A DNA stretch of 64,000 nucleotides. Origin: Dryococelus australis (Eukaryota > Arthropoda > Insecta > Phasmatodea > Phasmatidae). Below are positions 1 through 11,939 of this stretch, one piece after another; positions within the stretch are counted from its first letter, which is position 1; each line of letters starts with the position of its first letter. Both the position numbers and the translations under genes were made by a program. The DNA is taken from NCBI GenBank assembly GCA_029891345.1, contig CM056993.1, positions 273,204,900 to 273,268,899 on the forward strand, given 5' to 3'. Below the pieces are notes generated by a model that was not told the origin of the DNA, did no database searches, and saw only the letters and a program-made list of their open reading frames with translations.

Positions 1-2350
1 GTTCACAAGAAATAATCTCGCGTTTCGGCTCGACAGTTACCAGCTAAAAATTAATCAATGTAACGAAGCTGTGGCAATTATATACAGTTTGGGAAGCTGT
101 TGTTTGAGATATGTCTTGCGGGAAATTTCAATACACCTTCTGACATAGAAACTTTTGCGAAAAAATTCATGAATCCAATATGGCGGGTGGGAATATGTCT
201 TAAGGGGTCCGCCTGCCTGGAGCATTGTACTGCTTTTGACGCCGAGAAGCGTGGGAGCTATAAGTACTACAATGGCACGTGCTACAAGTGCACCGTCGCC
301 TCTACGCGCAGGGCTTTGAACTGGTGTGCAGTCTATAGCAACATTCAATGCATGGTCCTAGATTCCGTATTTTGAGATACAGCGCTTAGAAAAAGCAGTT
401 TTTTGCTGATTTGGAGCGCTCCGAAATGGCATTTTATATTGTGCGACATCTTGCAAGTAACCGACAGGCATATTCTGAAGTGTGTGTTCCTTTCTTGAAC
501 TAGCACACTGGACGCTCGTGTAATAGTTTCATAAAAAAACTTGGATTTAGAAAACACTGTAAACATAGTTCGAGCACTAGTTAGGAGCAGGAAGCGTTGG
601 CAACAAATGTCTGGATATAGCTGTAAGTAGGCAAGTAGTTCAGCTATCTACCGCTAGGTAGTAGCAACATCGAAGCAGTTATGGGATTTGCAGGTATCGT
701 AGATGCGCAGTTGGTTCTCGATTGTGAATTTGGGTATTTGAGGGGGGAGGGGTCGTGGAGAACTTCTAAAAATAACAGACCAGCACAGCAAGACTCGTAG
801 TGATATTGACTTGTACTCAGTGTTTGTTGCCAATCTAAAAGAAGAATACATACTCTTTTTCAATATTGTAAGTTTATTAAAAATCCAATTGATTTTTTTT
901 TGGGGGGGGGGGGCGGAGACGTATTGATTAAGGCATATATTCCCAGCGCCTTTTCAACTAGCCTTAAAAAATGTTTAGTTTTAAACAACAATAAAATAGG
1001 TAGTCAAATCTGTTGTGACATAAAGAGAAAATGTCATTCCGTTTGTTAATAAAGAAAAGGTATTAATGATAGCTGCCATATAAATTTAATTGAACTTTTC
1101 AACTAACTACTCAAAATATAGTTGTTTATTCACCATGTAATGGCTGATATTCGTGATATTTTTTTTTCTGTTCTAGGCCACACAGTTACATAAAGGACTG
1201 TGAAAGACATTTCAATTTGGTGGGCTACGATACACTAGCACAACCACTCAATGCCTCAGAATATTTCTTCATCGTGAAGGTTACATATAAGCAAATATTA
1301 TTTAGTATTAAGTTTTATTTTTTACCTACACACTATTGTAAACCGAATTAATGTTTGTTTATAATTTAAGAGACTTTCTAACCGCTGTTAGGTATGTAAT
1401 CAAGTATAGGTACGCATGACCAGATTTGACTCGGCGGCATTTGAACAGTACACTTAGTGATATCTTGTTTATTTTTATGGTTTTAAAGAAGAGAGTTTAA
1501 ATTCGAATTATTTACAGATGAATTGTAATGACTGTGATTATTTGGATAACTCTGTATATATCTACTTGCCACATTTATGACACTATAGAATTTCCTACTC
1601 TTGCACGCTGTCGATGTTGAAGTTAATAACATTATCTTCACAATCCTCTGCAAATCATTGAATTTATTACCATTGGGACTGATTTCCATAATCGTGATGT
1701 TAATAAATGCGTGGTATGAAAATAATGCGCTATAAAAATCCATACAACACTTTATGTATAGAAAAGAAATAACATTTATTTGAGGCTGTTTGGTTTTCAG
1801 TAATACAATGTAGGTTTAATTCAAAGAGAGGGTTACAGTTACGACACGTTTCCTGAGCTTATGATGTTTCTTTGTGTTTTTTCGTTAATGGTAAAACTAC
1901 AGCATTTATAGCTACTCCACAATCTTTGAGTGTGTTTTGTTTATAGTAAATAAATCTAGCTTCATAAGAAAATTAAATTTTTGGCGATCTTTAAAGTTGT
2001 ATGTGTGTGTGTATATATATATATATGTATATTTATATGTCTGCATACATATATTCTTCCTAAGGCGAACTCTGATACGGTACTTCCACCTCAGGGGTCG
2101 CAACTATAGCAGTGCGAGAGGTACTATGTCTATACTTACAGGAAGCATTGAATGTTCTAGTAGTTGGATGTAAACTTGGACTTGTTTTAAAGGCGAGCTT
2201 AAAGAAAGAATTAAAATTGGCGTTAAAATCAAAAAAGATTTATTGTAACAGTAAAATAAAATAAACTGTATACAAGCTAAATTAAAAGATTATTTTTTTA
2301 AAAGACAGTAAAACGGATAACCAATTGAGTGGAATGAAAAAGAAGTCCAA
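1..2350. other. AT-rich non-coding DNA, no gene seen
   Basis: Short open frames on both strands here, up to about 97 codons, overlap each other and show no domain or motif I recognise. There is a T-run followed by a G-run near 890-914 and a GT/TA microsatellite around 2001-2030. I see no transposon ends or RNA genes. It is treated as intergenic. Confidence 0.6.
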
Positions 2351-2361
2351 AGAATAACTTA

Positions 2362-2590
2362 AGAGTGGGATGAATCTCCACATTTTTTGTGAAATACTTG
2401 TTTGCACGAATACGCGTTATCTCGGTAAATAAATGTTCTGCAAATACTACTTTTTGTCACAAAAGACAAAAAAAAATTATCTACCGCCTATTCTTTTTTA
2501 CTTTTGTCATATTATGTGTATTCTAAGGGAAAAAATGATGAAATATCGTATCTTTACAGCTTGCCTATGCAAGCAGTAAGTAGTAATGGC
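2362..2590 (+). repeat. Interspersed repeat, copy 1 (partner at 30.87 kb)
   Basis: This stretch aligns with 30870-31110 in the same orientation. Both begin with AAGAGTGGGATGAA, share GCGAATACGCG-type and TTTTGTCATATTA blocks around an A-rich centre, and end near GCTTGCTTATGCA-type sequence. Divergence is substantial, so both are old copies of an unnamed repeat. I see no terminal inverted repeats or coding sequence. Confidence 0.6.
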
Positions 2591-2916
2591 CAAATACAGG
2601 CTTATGGTCTGCATGTTGGACCTTAAATCAACTGTTAAATTACAAATGCATGCCACAACAAGGGTGGAATGCTCGTAGTGAGTTCCCTGTGGGAACTGAT
2701 ATCACTGTCGACTGTCACAGGGGTGTGGGTTAATTAGTGGCATGTATGTCTGTATGCCTGTGTAATTATCTCTCTTGTAATAATAAATATATGATAATAA
2801 TCATAACAAACCTTAATACCAAAGAATTATTATTATTTTAAAAATAATCATAAACAAATAAAAATGAATATACATGAGAATAATATGTTAAGACCATCCA
2901 ACCTCTTCATACATAT

Positions 2917-3804
2917 CGTTACACACTGCAGCTGGCTCCGGAAGGCTGACCGGCATTGGGAAGGGGAAAGAGGGCGGGCAGTGGTGACCTACCTCGAACC
3001 TCCCCTCTTTCTGGAATGAAGCGCTAGCGGCCAGCTACCCTGCTTCTGGGAAACCTGTGAATACTGACAGTGAGACTTGCTGGCGTTACAGACTTCCTCT
3101 AGCCTGATAGAGATTCCGACAAATGTAGCGACGATGCAAGAATATTCTCGTGAGACTGGCCGGTGCCACAGCCCTCCTCGATGCAGTGCGCGAGTTGGGA
3201 AGATTCTGGGTGACCTGATGGCCTAAGACACTATATATACTGCCGCGACCCAGCGGCTGGCAGTCAGTGACGGAGGCCATCTGGCAGTGTGCGAGCAAAG
3301 ATACAGCGAGACGCCGGCGGCGGACGAGTGTTCTTTATGTGGACGAACGAGAGGGCATGAAACCCGGTGAGTGAGGCCTACTGTGCGTGAGGGCGCAAGG
3401 AGGACTCTATAACATTGTGGACTAACGGGACATGGACTGAACTGAGGTGGGACTGAATGGACATGTACTAAGGAATTTATTATAAATATTGGAACTGTCA
3501 ATTATGGATGCATAATTTATAAAATAATTGAGTAGGTTGATACACTCTCTAGTGGGACTGATCCTAAATTCTTTGATTTAATTGATTTATTTTAGATAAT
3601 TATAAATTGTATTAATTGAATTCATTAATTGTAAACAGTAAGAGATATCAATTTATTGTGAAATGTTGAGTCGAGAGATTTTACGTTTTAGTTAATGTAA
3701 ATAAAATTAGAAAATTACAATGAATTCTTTTATTTAATTAAGACCTCCATCCCTTAATGAACCTGGTAATAGCCCACTTAATTTTTTATGGGAGAAATTG
3801 TAAC
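2917..3804 (+). repeat. 5' LTR of the gypsy-like element
   Basis: The left boundary rests on similarity to the 3' LTR start at 6423. The right boundary is the TAACA just before the primer-binding-like sequence at 3805. The LTR is GC-rich in its first 500 bp and AT-rich afterwards. It carries a TATA box at about 3232-3239 and a polyadenylation signal AATAAA at about 3700-3705, as expected for U3-R-U5. The 3' LTR is too short to estimate insertion age reliably. Confidence 0.75.
3232..3239 (+). promoter_or_regulatory. LTR TATA box
   Basis: TATATATA lies about 315 bp into the 5' LTR, followed by GC-richer sequence with possible initiators. Its place upstream of the AATAAA in the same LTR fits the retrotransposon promoter. 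Function is inferred from position only. Confidence 0.45.
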
Positions 3805-3823
3805 ACTGGCGTCAGAAGTGGGA
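3805..3823 (+). other. Primer-binding-like site
   Basis: CTGGCGTCAGAAGTGGGAT directly follows the 5' LTR. This wording is common at the start of the internal region of insect gypsy elements, where a tRNA 3' end would prime minus-strand synthesis. I did not match it to a specific tRNA. Confidence 0.55.
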
Positions 3824-4691
3824 TGGGGGCATTTTATAACAATAAAATAGTAAAATAATGGTAAATATAACAATATTTGAGCGATAGGCAGAGGAATTGT
3901 TTTGAAATTTTTTAATGCTAACCAGGAAAATTTCGGCAGACATGGAATCACATCGTGCCTTGATCGAAGGACTGAGTAGCCGAGTTAGTAGTGTTAGTGA
4001 ATCTGTAAATAGCCAAATTAGCAGTGTTAATAAAAATTTAAATAGTGTTAATGAATCTGTAAGTAAACCAAATTATTAGTGTTAGTGAACTTGTAGACAA
4101 GATAATAGACAGTGTTAGCGAAGTAGTAGACAAGAAAATAGACAGTTAAAACGAAAATGTAGACTGAAAGATAGACAGTGTGAATGAGAATGTAGACCGA
4201 AAGATATAAGGTGTAAGCGAGTTAGTGAACAATAAAATAGACTGTGTGGACAAGAAGATCGACAGTGTGAATAAAAGGATGGACAATGTTGAGCAAGAAA
4301 TGAAACTGGACGTGAGCGCCTTTAAGAAGGAATGGCAGGAGTTCTTGCAGCAGCAAGGCAGACGACATACATGGCTGGAAGAGGAGCCGAGTTTGGTCAC
4401 CACCGAGACGAGTGCAGGCAGCGAGAAGAAGGTAGAGGTCGCCACCAGCTCATCTTTCGCAGGGGAAGTGCAGCAGTTCTGCAGTGTGGGTACCCCCCAG
4501 CCAAGGGTGGGTAAAGGCGTCACAATTAAGCCCGCCCCCTACAATGGACAGACACCTTGGCGCGAGTACCTGCACCAGTTCGAGATCATTGCCATCCTGA
4601 ATGGCTGGACTGAAGACCAGCGATCGTACTACCTGGCGGCTGTACTGAGGGGATCAGCGTTGAGCATACTGAAGTTGCTGCCAGAATGAGT

Positions 4692-5098
4692 TTACAGAGC
4701 ATCTCACTCTTAGATTGCAGTGTACGGTGTAATGGGCATTCGCCCTCTATTTCCAATACATAACGTCTGTCGTTAACGCTGTCCTTGTTTCTGCATACTC
4801 TGTTGCCTAATAAAGTTATCTTTTTGCAGCCTCAAAAAAATAAGCCATTTTCGTTGTGTGTGCGCCATGCATTGACAATGATTGGGTTTCTCACAGGTTT
4901 CAGTTTCAAAGGAGCCACTTAGCTTTGCGTCGCAGGATTAGATTCTCTTGAGAGTTGTCAGGGAGGTAAACAGATAAAATTCTCTTAATCAGGCCATTAC
5001 CTTCGTCACCATTTGTTACTCAGCCTGCCAGTTACGTCTCAAAGCCGGAGCAATCTGGCAACAGTGCGCGCCATTCACACTGTACTGCAATCTAATAT
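4692..5098 (+). mobile_element. 400-bp inverted-repeat element inserted in gag (copy 1)
   Basis: The element starts around TCTCACTCTTAGATTGCAGT and ends with ACTGCAATCTAA, so the termini are inverted (TTAGATTGCAGT). It aligns along its whole length with 38927-39333 in the same orientation, including TTTCTCACAGG, AGGAGGTAAACAGATAAAA-type and GCAATCTGGCAACAGTG-type blocks. Gag reading resumes right after it, so this is a clean insertion. There is no coding capacity, and it looks like a non-autonomous DNA element. I could not fix the target-site duplication. Confidence 0.75.
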
Positions 5099-5586
5099 TG
5101 GGGTGCTCTATAGAATACTCCACACTGGTGTCGGCTTTAGAGCTGCAATTTGGCGATCGGTACCTGCGACACGCCCACAATGCCCAACTGCGAAGCCGCA
5201 TCCAGCAACCCGGCGAACCACTGCAGGAGCTGTGGCAGGACATTGTGATACTGACACACCTATCTCTAGATGGGTGTTCCGAGGAGGTACGAGACGTCAT
5301 TGGAGTCGATTTTATCGTGGATACTATTACCGAAGCAGATCTGCGCCAAGCTGTACGCTTGAAATCGCCACAGAGCATGCAGGATGCCTTGGCATGAGCA
5401 TTGGAGGTATAATCAGCGAAGCAAGAGCCGATGTTCCGGCATGTAGTACAGGCAGTTACCCAACGCAGTGAAGACGATGGAGATAGCATCCTGGATGTCT
5501 TGGGAATGTTGGAGACCACAGTTAAAGACATTGCTGACAGAGTCTGTGCTAGGAAACCCAGTTTTTATCCACCTAAGCATCAGGAA

Positions 5587-5628
5587 TGTTGGGAATGTGG
5601 ACAAATAGTACACTTGGGTATTCAGTGC
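5587..5628 (+). other. Nucleocapsid zinc knuckle
   Basis: The codons read C-W-E-C-G-Q-I-V-H-L-G-I-Q-C, an exact CX2CX4HX4C retroviral-type zinc knuckle. All four ligands are intact. It lies near the C-terminus of gag, as expected, and is the firmest single motif in this element. Confidence 0.9.
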
Positions 5629-6144
5629 CCGCAAAGAAACTGCAGGACCCAGCAGCCAGATGTGAATACGACTGACAGCTTGATTAAGCAGACTGGAGAT
5701 GGTGGTAGGTGAACTTTTTAACTCCGTAGAGGCGGCGAAACCTGTCCCACATTAACGGAGGAGCCGAGAATGCTGGAATTGTGGAAAGGAGGGACACTTA
5801 CATCCCTGCAGTCTATAGGTGCCAACCGAGACTAATCAACAAGGTACCAGTCAAGGGACAGCTGAACGAATAAATTAAATTGACAGCCGCAATCACGGGC
5901 CCATCGATACAAATGGTAACATCCTATCTGAGGGAACGAAGAAAGATAGCCATATGGAGGTATGAAGAACAAGGATACTGCATCCGGACCATCTAAGAAG
6001 TCACCCAGTAGTTATTGCAGGCAAGGAAACGAGAGGAGTCCAGTTTTCAGACAGAGCTGCACATATCCATCTTCAGAAGAAGGAAGACGGCCGAGGGGCA
6101 GGGTACGAATATATCGCAGTGTCTAGTGGCATCAAGAGGAATGC

Positions 6145-6387
6145 TCATGTTGTCCAAGAGTTGCAGATAATGCATTCAAGGAAGGACGACCAGTGTGGCT
6201 GTATGAAAGAAAATGCCTTCAGGGGAATACATCTCAATGCCAAGGATGTTGGGAAGGCCCTTACCAAATTTTGAAGCAAGTAAGTGATACTTCCTTCCAG
6301 ATCTGTCGCCGGGACTCCTGGAAAGAAAAGTCTATCGTTGTCCACATCGACCGAATGGCGCTCTACGAAGGTTCTGACATTGAATAG
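6145..6387 (+). pseudogene. C-terminal end of pol (integrase tail)
   Basis: The frame reads through GRPVWLYERK, then CWEGPYQILKQVSDTSFQI, then VVHIDRMALYEG before a stop. In Ty3/gypsy elements the integrase C-terminal (GPY/F-type) module has just this layout: a VWLY segment, a WEGPY box with a following hydrophobic strand, and a VVHVDRLAPY-like end. The catalytic integrase core and all of reverse transcriptase are absent upstream. The stop lies about 35 bp before the 3' LTR, as expected for the end of pol. Confidence 0.8.
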
Positions 6388-6422
6388 TCTGTGTGGTACG
6401 AACAGACTTAAGGAGGGGGCAG

Positions 6423-6515
6423 TGTTACGCGCTGCTGGCACCGGAAAGCTGTATGGTGCTGTGGGGGGAGGTGTTAACCCACCTCGAACCACCCTTCTAC
6501 CTGGAACTACTAGTT
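6423..6515 (+). repeat. Truncated 3' LTR
   Basis: It begins TGTTACGCGCTGCTGGC after a purine tract and aligns with the first ~100 bp of the 5' LTR up to about CTGGAACTAC. Beyond that the sequence becomes a different tandem repeat. The remaining ~790 bp of the LTR is missing. Confidence 0.7.
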
Positions 6516-6520
6516 TGGGT

Positions 6521-7022
6521 TTCCTCAGTGTGCTCTTCTCAATCACGAAGATTTTATGACATCTTCTGTAAAGTTACAATTTTGCTAAAAATTGTCTCTT
6601 TTTATTTTATATGGTAAATTTGAACAAGAGCTTAAGATCCTATGGCATCATTGGATGACATTAACCAAGAAACTGGTTAACACTTGAGTTTTCTCAGGGT
6701 GCCAATCGCGAAGATTTTATGATTTTTTTGTAAAATTACAAATATGCTAAAAAATATGTTTGTTTTTGTTTTATACAGTATATTTTGGACATTAGCTTAA
6801 GATCCTATGTCATAATCCTATGATATTAAACAAGGAACTGGTTAACGATTGATTTTTCTCAGGGTGTTCCCAATCGCGAAGATTTTAGGAGTTTTTCTGT
6901 AAAATTACAAATTTGTTAAAAATCATGTTTCTCTTTGTTTGTTACAGTAGATTTTGAACATAAGCTTAAGATCCTATGTCATTATCCTATGATGTTAACC
7001 AAGGATAAGGTTAACACTTTTC
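6521..7022 (+). repeat. Three-unit tandem repeat, ~165 bp period
   Basis: AATCRCGAAGATTTTA recurs at about 6541, 6704 and 6872, spaced 163 and 168 bp. Each unit continues with TTTCTGTAAAATTACAA-like, TTAAGATCCTATG and CTGGTTAACA-like blocks. The units are diverged. No coding sequence is seen. Confidence 0.8.
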
Positions 7023-7059
7023 ATTATAATAAAATATTTTCTGCAAATGTAGGTTAGGT

Positions 7060-7135
7060 TGAGTGGTTTAAGGTGCTAGATTTAAGCCCTGCTTCTCTGT
7101 ATGGGAGCATGGGTTCGAGTTCCACGCCTGATAAA
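7060..7135 (+). pseudogene. tRNA-Leu(UAA)-like pseudogene
   Basis: The string has a GAGTGGTTTAAGGTGCTAGA D-arm region, a TTTAA anticodon context, an extra arm and the T-arm GGGTTCGAGTTCC, which is the layout of leucine tRNA. Anticodon-stem pairing is poor, acceptor pairing is about 5 of 7, and no gap-free cloverleaf forms. It is more likely a tRNA pseudogene or SINE head than a working gene. Confidence 0.4.
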
Positions 7136-8104
7136 TAATTTTTTAAAATATGCATTAAGATAGTGGAGATGGTGTCTCTTTATATGATTGAGTTTGAGTG
7201 ATACATAAACCAATTGTTCTGTTGTGAAAATAATATATAATCGTGTGTTTTGTATGAATGTTTTCATATCTTCGACGGTTGTGATGGAAGTCAGATCGTT
7301 ATGAGGGGAATCATATAGTGATAGTGTACGCTTTTGTAATATGACAATGTTAGCAATAGTTGAAGACTTACCATCTGTAACACCTTCAGCAAGGGTTTCT
7401 GTTGGGTCTCTAGAAGCAATACAGTAACAATATTGTTATTGTGGAAAATACTTTTACTTTGTCATGCATGTTGACATGAATGTAGTCATTGTTTGTTCAT
7501 TTCAGCATAACAGTCGTCGCACTCTGATAAGTATGATACTGTGTTTACTTGTAGTGATATCCTATATCGAGATAAGAAGTGTAAAGGTATTGTTTGTCGA
7601 TCATCGGGAAGCGAATGCGAGTATTGCAGCAAGAGATTTGCGATTAGGTTAAGCGCTAGACAACATGAAGATAGTAACTGTCCATTTGCCATTTGATATA
7701 AGACCTATAAATGTATTAACTGTAATGTTGTATGTGCGAATAGGGAAAACTTGAGTATACACTACAGGAAATGTTCTATAAATTTATAGTAAAGCATAAA
7801 TACTTTTGTTGAAATGAGAATATGATTGAATGTATGTAAGTAATACTACGTATTTTTTTTATAATTGTGTGAAATGAAGATAAAGTTTTTTAAAGACTTT
7901 TGTTTTTATTAATTTTATCCCTTCGAACTTTTATGTTCTGCTATGAGTAACTTATAAAAGTTAAGAGAATGACTATAAAAACTTCGATATAAAAATGTAT
8001 GGATAGTTGAATGCCTACATAAACATCCATTCTACTGATATGTAAAATTTTTGGAGACATTAGGTGAAACTTTTTTCTTATATTTTTGGATAGACAGAGC
8101 CTAC
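7136..8104. other. AT-rich spacer, no gene seen
   Basis: Only short unsupported frames (up to 68 codons on either strand) are present. I recognise no element end or RNA gene. Confidence 0.5.
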
Positions 8105-8541
8105 AAACCTTGGATTGTTAAATATTGCTAAAGATAGATTAGAAATTTGGTAACGATTGATGGAAAGATTTGTAAAGATTGGCAAGGATTGTTAAGATTG
8201 GTAAGGATTGACAGAAATATTGGTAAAGATTGCTAAAGATCGATGGAAAGATTGTAAAAGATTAGAAAATATTAATGGAAAGATTGGTAAAGATTAATAA
8301 GGAATGGTAAAGATTGGTAAATATTGATGGGAAGATTGATAAATATTGTTAAGGATGAATGGAAAGATTGGTCATGATTGGTAAGGATTGATGGAAAGAT
8401 TGGCAAAGATTGGTAAGGGTTGATGGAAAGATATGGATAGATTGGTAAAGAATGATAGAAAGATTGTTAAAGATTGGTAATGATTGATGGAAAGATTGTT
8501 AAAGATTGGTAAAGATTGGTGGAAAGAGTGTTAAAGATTGG
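8105..8541 (+). repeat. Minisatellite of GGTAAAGATTG / GATGGAAAGATT units
   Basis: Units of about 11 bp (GGTAAAGATTG) alternate with GATGGAAAGATT over roughly 430 bp, giving a higher-order period near 22-33 bp. Units are imperfect. No open frame of note crosses it. Confidence 0.8.
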
Positions 8542-8754
8542 CGTGTGTGTGATTTTTGGAGTAGATTTTGATAATTTTGGGTCAATTTTTGGTTTATTTG
8601 GATTATTTTGGGTCATTTTGGTTCATTAGGAGCAGGTCTTGGGTGGAGTGGATTTGCCAATTGGAATATTTTAGGTTCTTTATGTATTAGTTTGTGTTAT
8701 TGTGTGTGAGTTGAAATATATCTATGTATGTTTTGTTGTATTGCGATGTGTTGT

Positions 8755-8985
8755 TATATATGTTCTTTGAATAATAAAGAACGATTTTTGAGGCATAAGG
8801 AATGAATTTTTAAGAATAAGGAACAAATTTCCAGGAATGAGGAACGTATTTTGAGGACTAAGAAATTATTTTGGATGAATAAGAAACGATTTTTGTAGAA
8901 TAATGAATGATTTTTGTTGATTGATTTTTGAGGATTCAGGATAGAGGATAGAGGATTGAGGATTGATATGTAGAGTAGTAATAAT
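8755..8985 (+). repeat. Minisatellite around GAATAAGGAACGATTTTTGAG
   Basis: About ten degenerate copies of a ~20-22 bp unit (AATAAGGAACRATTTTTGAG) fill this block. Near its end the pattern shortens to AGGATAGAGGATTGAGGATT. The minus-strand frame across it is a repeat artefact of L/I/F/N-rich peptide. Confidence 0.75.
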
Positions 8986-9047
8986 TTCATACATGCTTGT
9001 ATTGAATGTGTAATTTCTAAAGCGTATGAATTTTTTTTGTAAAAAAG

Positions 9048-9111
9048 ATTTTTATAACAGTATGCTTTAATTATATATATGTATAAAATTAAAGCATACT
9101 GTTATAAAAAT
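9048..9111. other. Perfect 25-bp hairpin
   Basis: Arms 9048-9072 and 9087-9111 are exactly complementary around a 14-nt AT loop. The arm core is CAGTATGCTTTAATT. It lies just before a TG/TA microsatellite. It could be a tiny foldback element or an RNA hairpin. Nothing in the flanks decides. Confidence 0.85.
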
Positions 9112-9142
9112 ATTTGTATGTATATATGTGTATATATATATT

Positions 9143-9183
<41 letters not shown>
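9112..9183. repeat. TG/TA microsatellite
   Basis: Interrupted (TA)n and (TG)n runs, ending in about 16 TA repeats. Confidence 0.9.
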
Positions 9184-9186
<3 letters not shown>

Positions 9187-11937
9187 TTGTGATTGTATAG
9201 CCTTCCTAGAAAAAGCACTCGCCTGTATCTTTTCCTCAAGATGAGTCTTCCAGAGACGATGTTGGACTTATGGAGTATTGGGTTAAGTAGTTCTTTGTTG
9301 TCGATGAGCTGTGATAGATTGGTGTAGAGTGATGATGAATGTTGTATGGGGTTGAATATAGAGTGAGATAGTTCATGGAAAGGCATATTGTTTACGTTTT
9401 TGTTGTGTAGTGTGTTGTAGGATGTCGTGTATATAAGTTATGCATAATATCAAACATATGTTAGTCGGATGTTCGCATTGGTTATGGTATTTAGAGCGAA
9501 ATTATGTTAGTTATTCAATATGTAAATGCTAGTGTTAAAAAGTGAGTTTGACTTGCAATGAAGTAATGAGTATGTTCTCAAATCTATAGTTGTATTACAT
9601 TCTTGATTTTTCTTTGTTTTTTATCAGTTGATGGATATTAGGTTTCATCTCGTTACATCCATACTACTTGCAGTTGGATATTTATTACGCCAATACTTTG
9701 GTTGATTTACTTGATATGCGATTAAAATAAATATCTATTTATCCTGTATGGTTCTTGAATCGCTATGCATGTACTACATATACCTAAATATTCTCGCTAA
9801 ATATGTATTTTTGTTATGCGAATATACGTATTTTACTCTTGATGATTGATAATATGTGTGCTCAATTGTCTAGATTTAAGCCTAACCTATCATGATCGAT
9901 AGAATTTTTTAAAGTTTCTCCAAATTTTAAGCTGTATAGATAACATTTAAACATTGTGTTATTCGGAAACTTGCGAGAATTTGTCAATCTTTCACAAAAC
10001 AGTTTTTCTAGAATAATTAAAAAAGATTAAAATGTCTTTGGTTATGATAGGGTATGTCAGGTAATACATCAACTTGAATTATGTAAGTTTGATGTTTGTT
10101 TTGTAATGAGTACTTAGCACTTGTGTTATTACACTATATTAAATTAAAATGTCTTTATCTTAAAGATAGATAAAACGAGCGATAATTTTAAAGGATTATT
10201 TAATTTTTAATGTTTAAGATGAGTGGGTTTGAACAAATATCGCACATAGTAATTCATATACATGTATTTAACTCTTTGGGAATTAAAACAAAGAATATAT
10301 TAGTATAACTGTACATGCCTGCATTTAGGTTGAAGTATTAACTAAATCAGTATGTATGCTTGAATTTTGATGTGTTTGAAAATAGATAAATACAGTTTTA
10401 TTTAAACAACTCTTAATCTTTTTGTGCGATGAAAGAAGGTTTAATTGTGTAAATACTTGTTACGCAGATAAGATCTAAATATCCTAGAACGATCGAATCA
10501 ACTGTTAAAAAGAGCAGTTCTTAACAAACATTCTGATTATGGAGTTTTTATGTAATAAACATGTTTTGATTGCTATGTGTAGTATGGGATAGCATGATTT
10601 GAGTGCATTGAGGGTTTTATTTGGATCTTAATTTGGTTTTAAATGATGTTATATAGTAAATTATAAAAACTGAATCTTGGTATATCTTTTTTCTTTTTGT
10701 ATATCACTATACTGTACATTAAATATGTGTGATAATGTGTATTGGAAGACAGATGATGGAGATTTGTTTATTTGTGATGTATGATATATTGATATATTTG
10801 TCAAGTATTTAGGTTTGCTTGCAAAGTTTGATGTCATGGATTTTGCAAAGTGCGTGGTATGTTGTTAGTTATATAGTTTGAAGTGGTTCCTTAACATGAT
10901 CGTGTATGTTTTTGTATGATTTGTTCATTTTAGTTGTATGATATGTTTATATATTTTCAAGTATTTAGTTTGCTTGATAAGTTTGGTGGTATGGGGTTTT
11001 GCATTTGTTTATTATGGTATGTGTAAATGAGTTGTGTGAGTGTGTGCATGTATGTGTGTGAGTTTGTGTGTGTATGTGTGTGTTCACATGTGTGTGTGTG
11101 TGTTGTTATTACTTGATGAAATGTTTTATCTGAGTAATTGATTGGAAATATTTAGTCTGTGTGTGTTGGTACATGTTGAAGCCTCATACACGATTGTTTT
11201 TTCTGTTAGGGTTTGTTGACTTGACATGAATAAAGCATGACGTGTTCTCACTCGAAAATATCGTATGGATCTGATGTTTATGGTAGGGCTTTAGTCTTGA
11301 GCTGTCGTTCCTCGGGAGCATACGTGTGTCTCTCTATATATAATGTGCATACTTGATAAGTTCGTATAGTGAATGCTGGCATAGTGTAAGTGCAATACCT
11401 TCCACCCTAATAATAATAATGATAACAATAACAATAATAATACAAATTATGAAACAAATTAAAAAAGTATATGACAATTGACGTTTGGCTGTTTTACTGA
11501 GAGTACATATTACTTTGGTGAATGTTCAGTTGTTAATCATTCATGTGTAGACATGCATACCTAGTAAATATCCATTGCATGTTCTTCAACAGTTGACATC
11601 GAACATATAACATGTTAGTTGAGCAGTAGACACAGATCAGGTAATATGATACACATCGAGCATAAGTGAATGCTTAAGATTGCAATTCCTAGAATTTTTG
11701 ATTTAATTGTTAAGTGAGTCGCCTGGGAATCTATCTCGGTAATCCAAAAATAATATTACATTAATTACTATAAGCAGGAATACAAAGCAACAATAAATTT
11801 TTGTTAAATTTGGATATATAATAATATTAGGTGTTCTGACCGGGACTAAAAACTTCATAATCCAAAACTACCACTACATTAATTGCTATATGCAGGTATC
11901 CAACTCACAAATAAAATCTGTTTAAAATCGAAAATAA
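9184..11937. other. AT-rich non-coding region
   Basis: About 2.7 kb with essentially no open frame. It holds two diverged tandem segments around GATATATTTGTCAAGTATTTAG (about 10785 and 10930), a GT-rich stretch at 11030-11105 and an AAT/AAC trinucleotide run at 11408-11445. No gene or element end is recognised. Confidence 0.5.
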
Positions 11938-11939
11938 AA

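Larger units (their letters stand above)
3942..5712 (+). pseudogene. gag remnant (capsid/nucleocapsid), interrupted
   Basis: Gag forms the retroelement particle and packages its RNA. A likely start ATG at 3942 opens a frame of repeated S-V-N/S-E heptad-like units, a probable coiled coil, which breaks at about 4065-4080. A downstream frame from 4225 to 4689 continues the coiled coil and then shows a capsid-like stretch including PYNGQTPWREYLHQFE and a final ALSILKLLPE. A 400-bp insertion (4692-5098) cuts the frame there. Gag resumes at about 5100 with STLVSALELQFGDRYLR and continues, after another frame break near 5397, to a zinc knuckle (CX2CX4HX4C, 5587-5628). At least three breaks make it a pseudogene. 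The zinc knuckle and its order with the downstream integrase tail give good confidence in the assignment. Confidence 0.8.
2917..6515 (+). mobile_element. Degenerate Ty3/gypsy-like LTR retrotransposon
   Basis: The order is 5' LTR (2917-3804), primer-binding-like site, gag remnants, zinc knuckle, a short residue of the end of pol, a purine-rich tract (AAGGAGGGGGCA, about 6411-6422) and the first ~90 bp of the 3' LTR. The starts of the two LTRs align: CGTTACACACTGCAGCTGG against TGTTACGCGCTGCTGGCA, with the shared block CCTACCTCGAAC / CCCACCTCGAAC. Protease, reverse transcriptase, RNase H and most of integrase are missing between about 5712 and 6145, so there is a large internal deletion. Gag is also split by a 400-bp element (4692-5098). 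The 3' LTR runs into a tandem repeat. The copy is dead. Confidence 0.85.

Noticed and set aside
55-375. Overlapping 97- and 91-codon frames at the window start
   Set aside because: They lie on opposite strands of the same DNA with no recognisable domain; at most one could be real and nothing supports either.
5016-5531. 171-codon minus-strand frame
   Set aside because: It is antisense to the gag remnant, which has a proper zinc knuckle on the plus strand.
7060-7135. A functional tRNA-Leu gene
   Set aside because: The anticodon stem does not pair properly and the acceptor stem has mismatches, so only a pseudogene call is justified.
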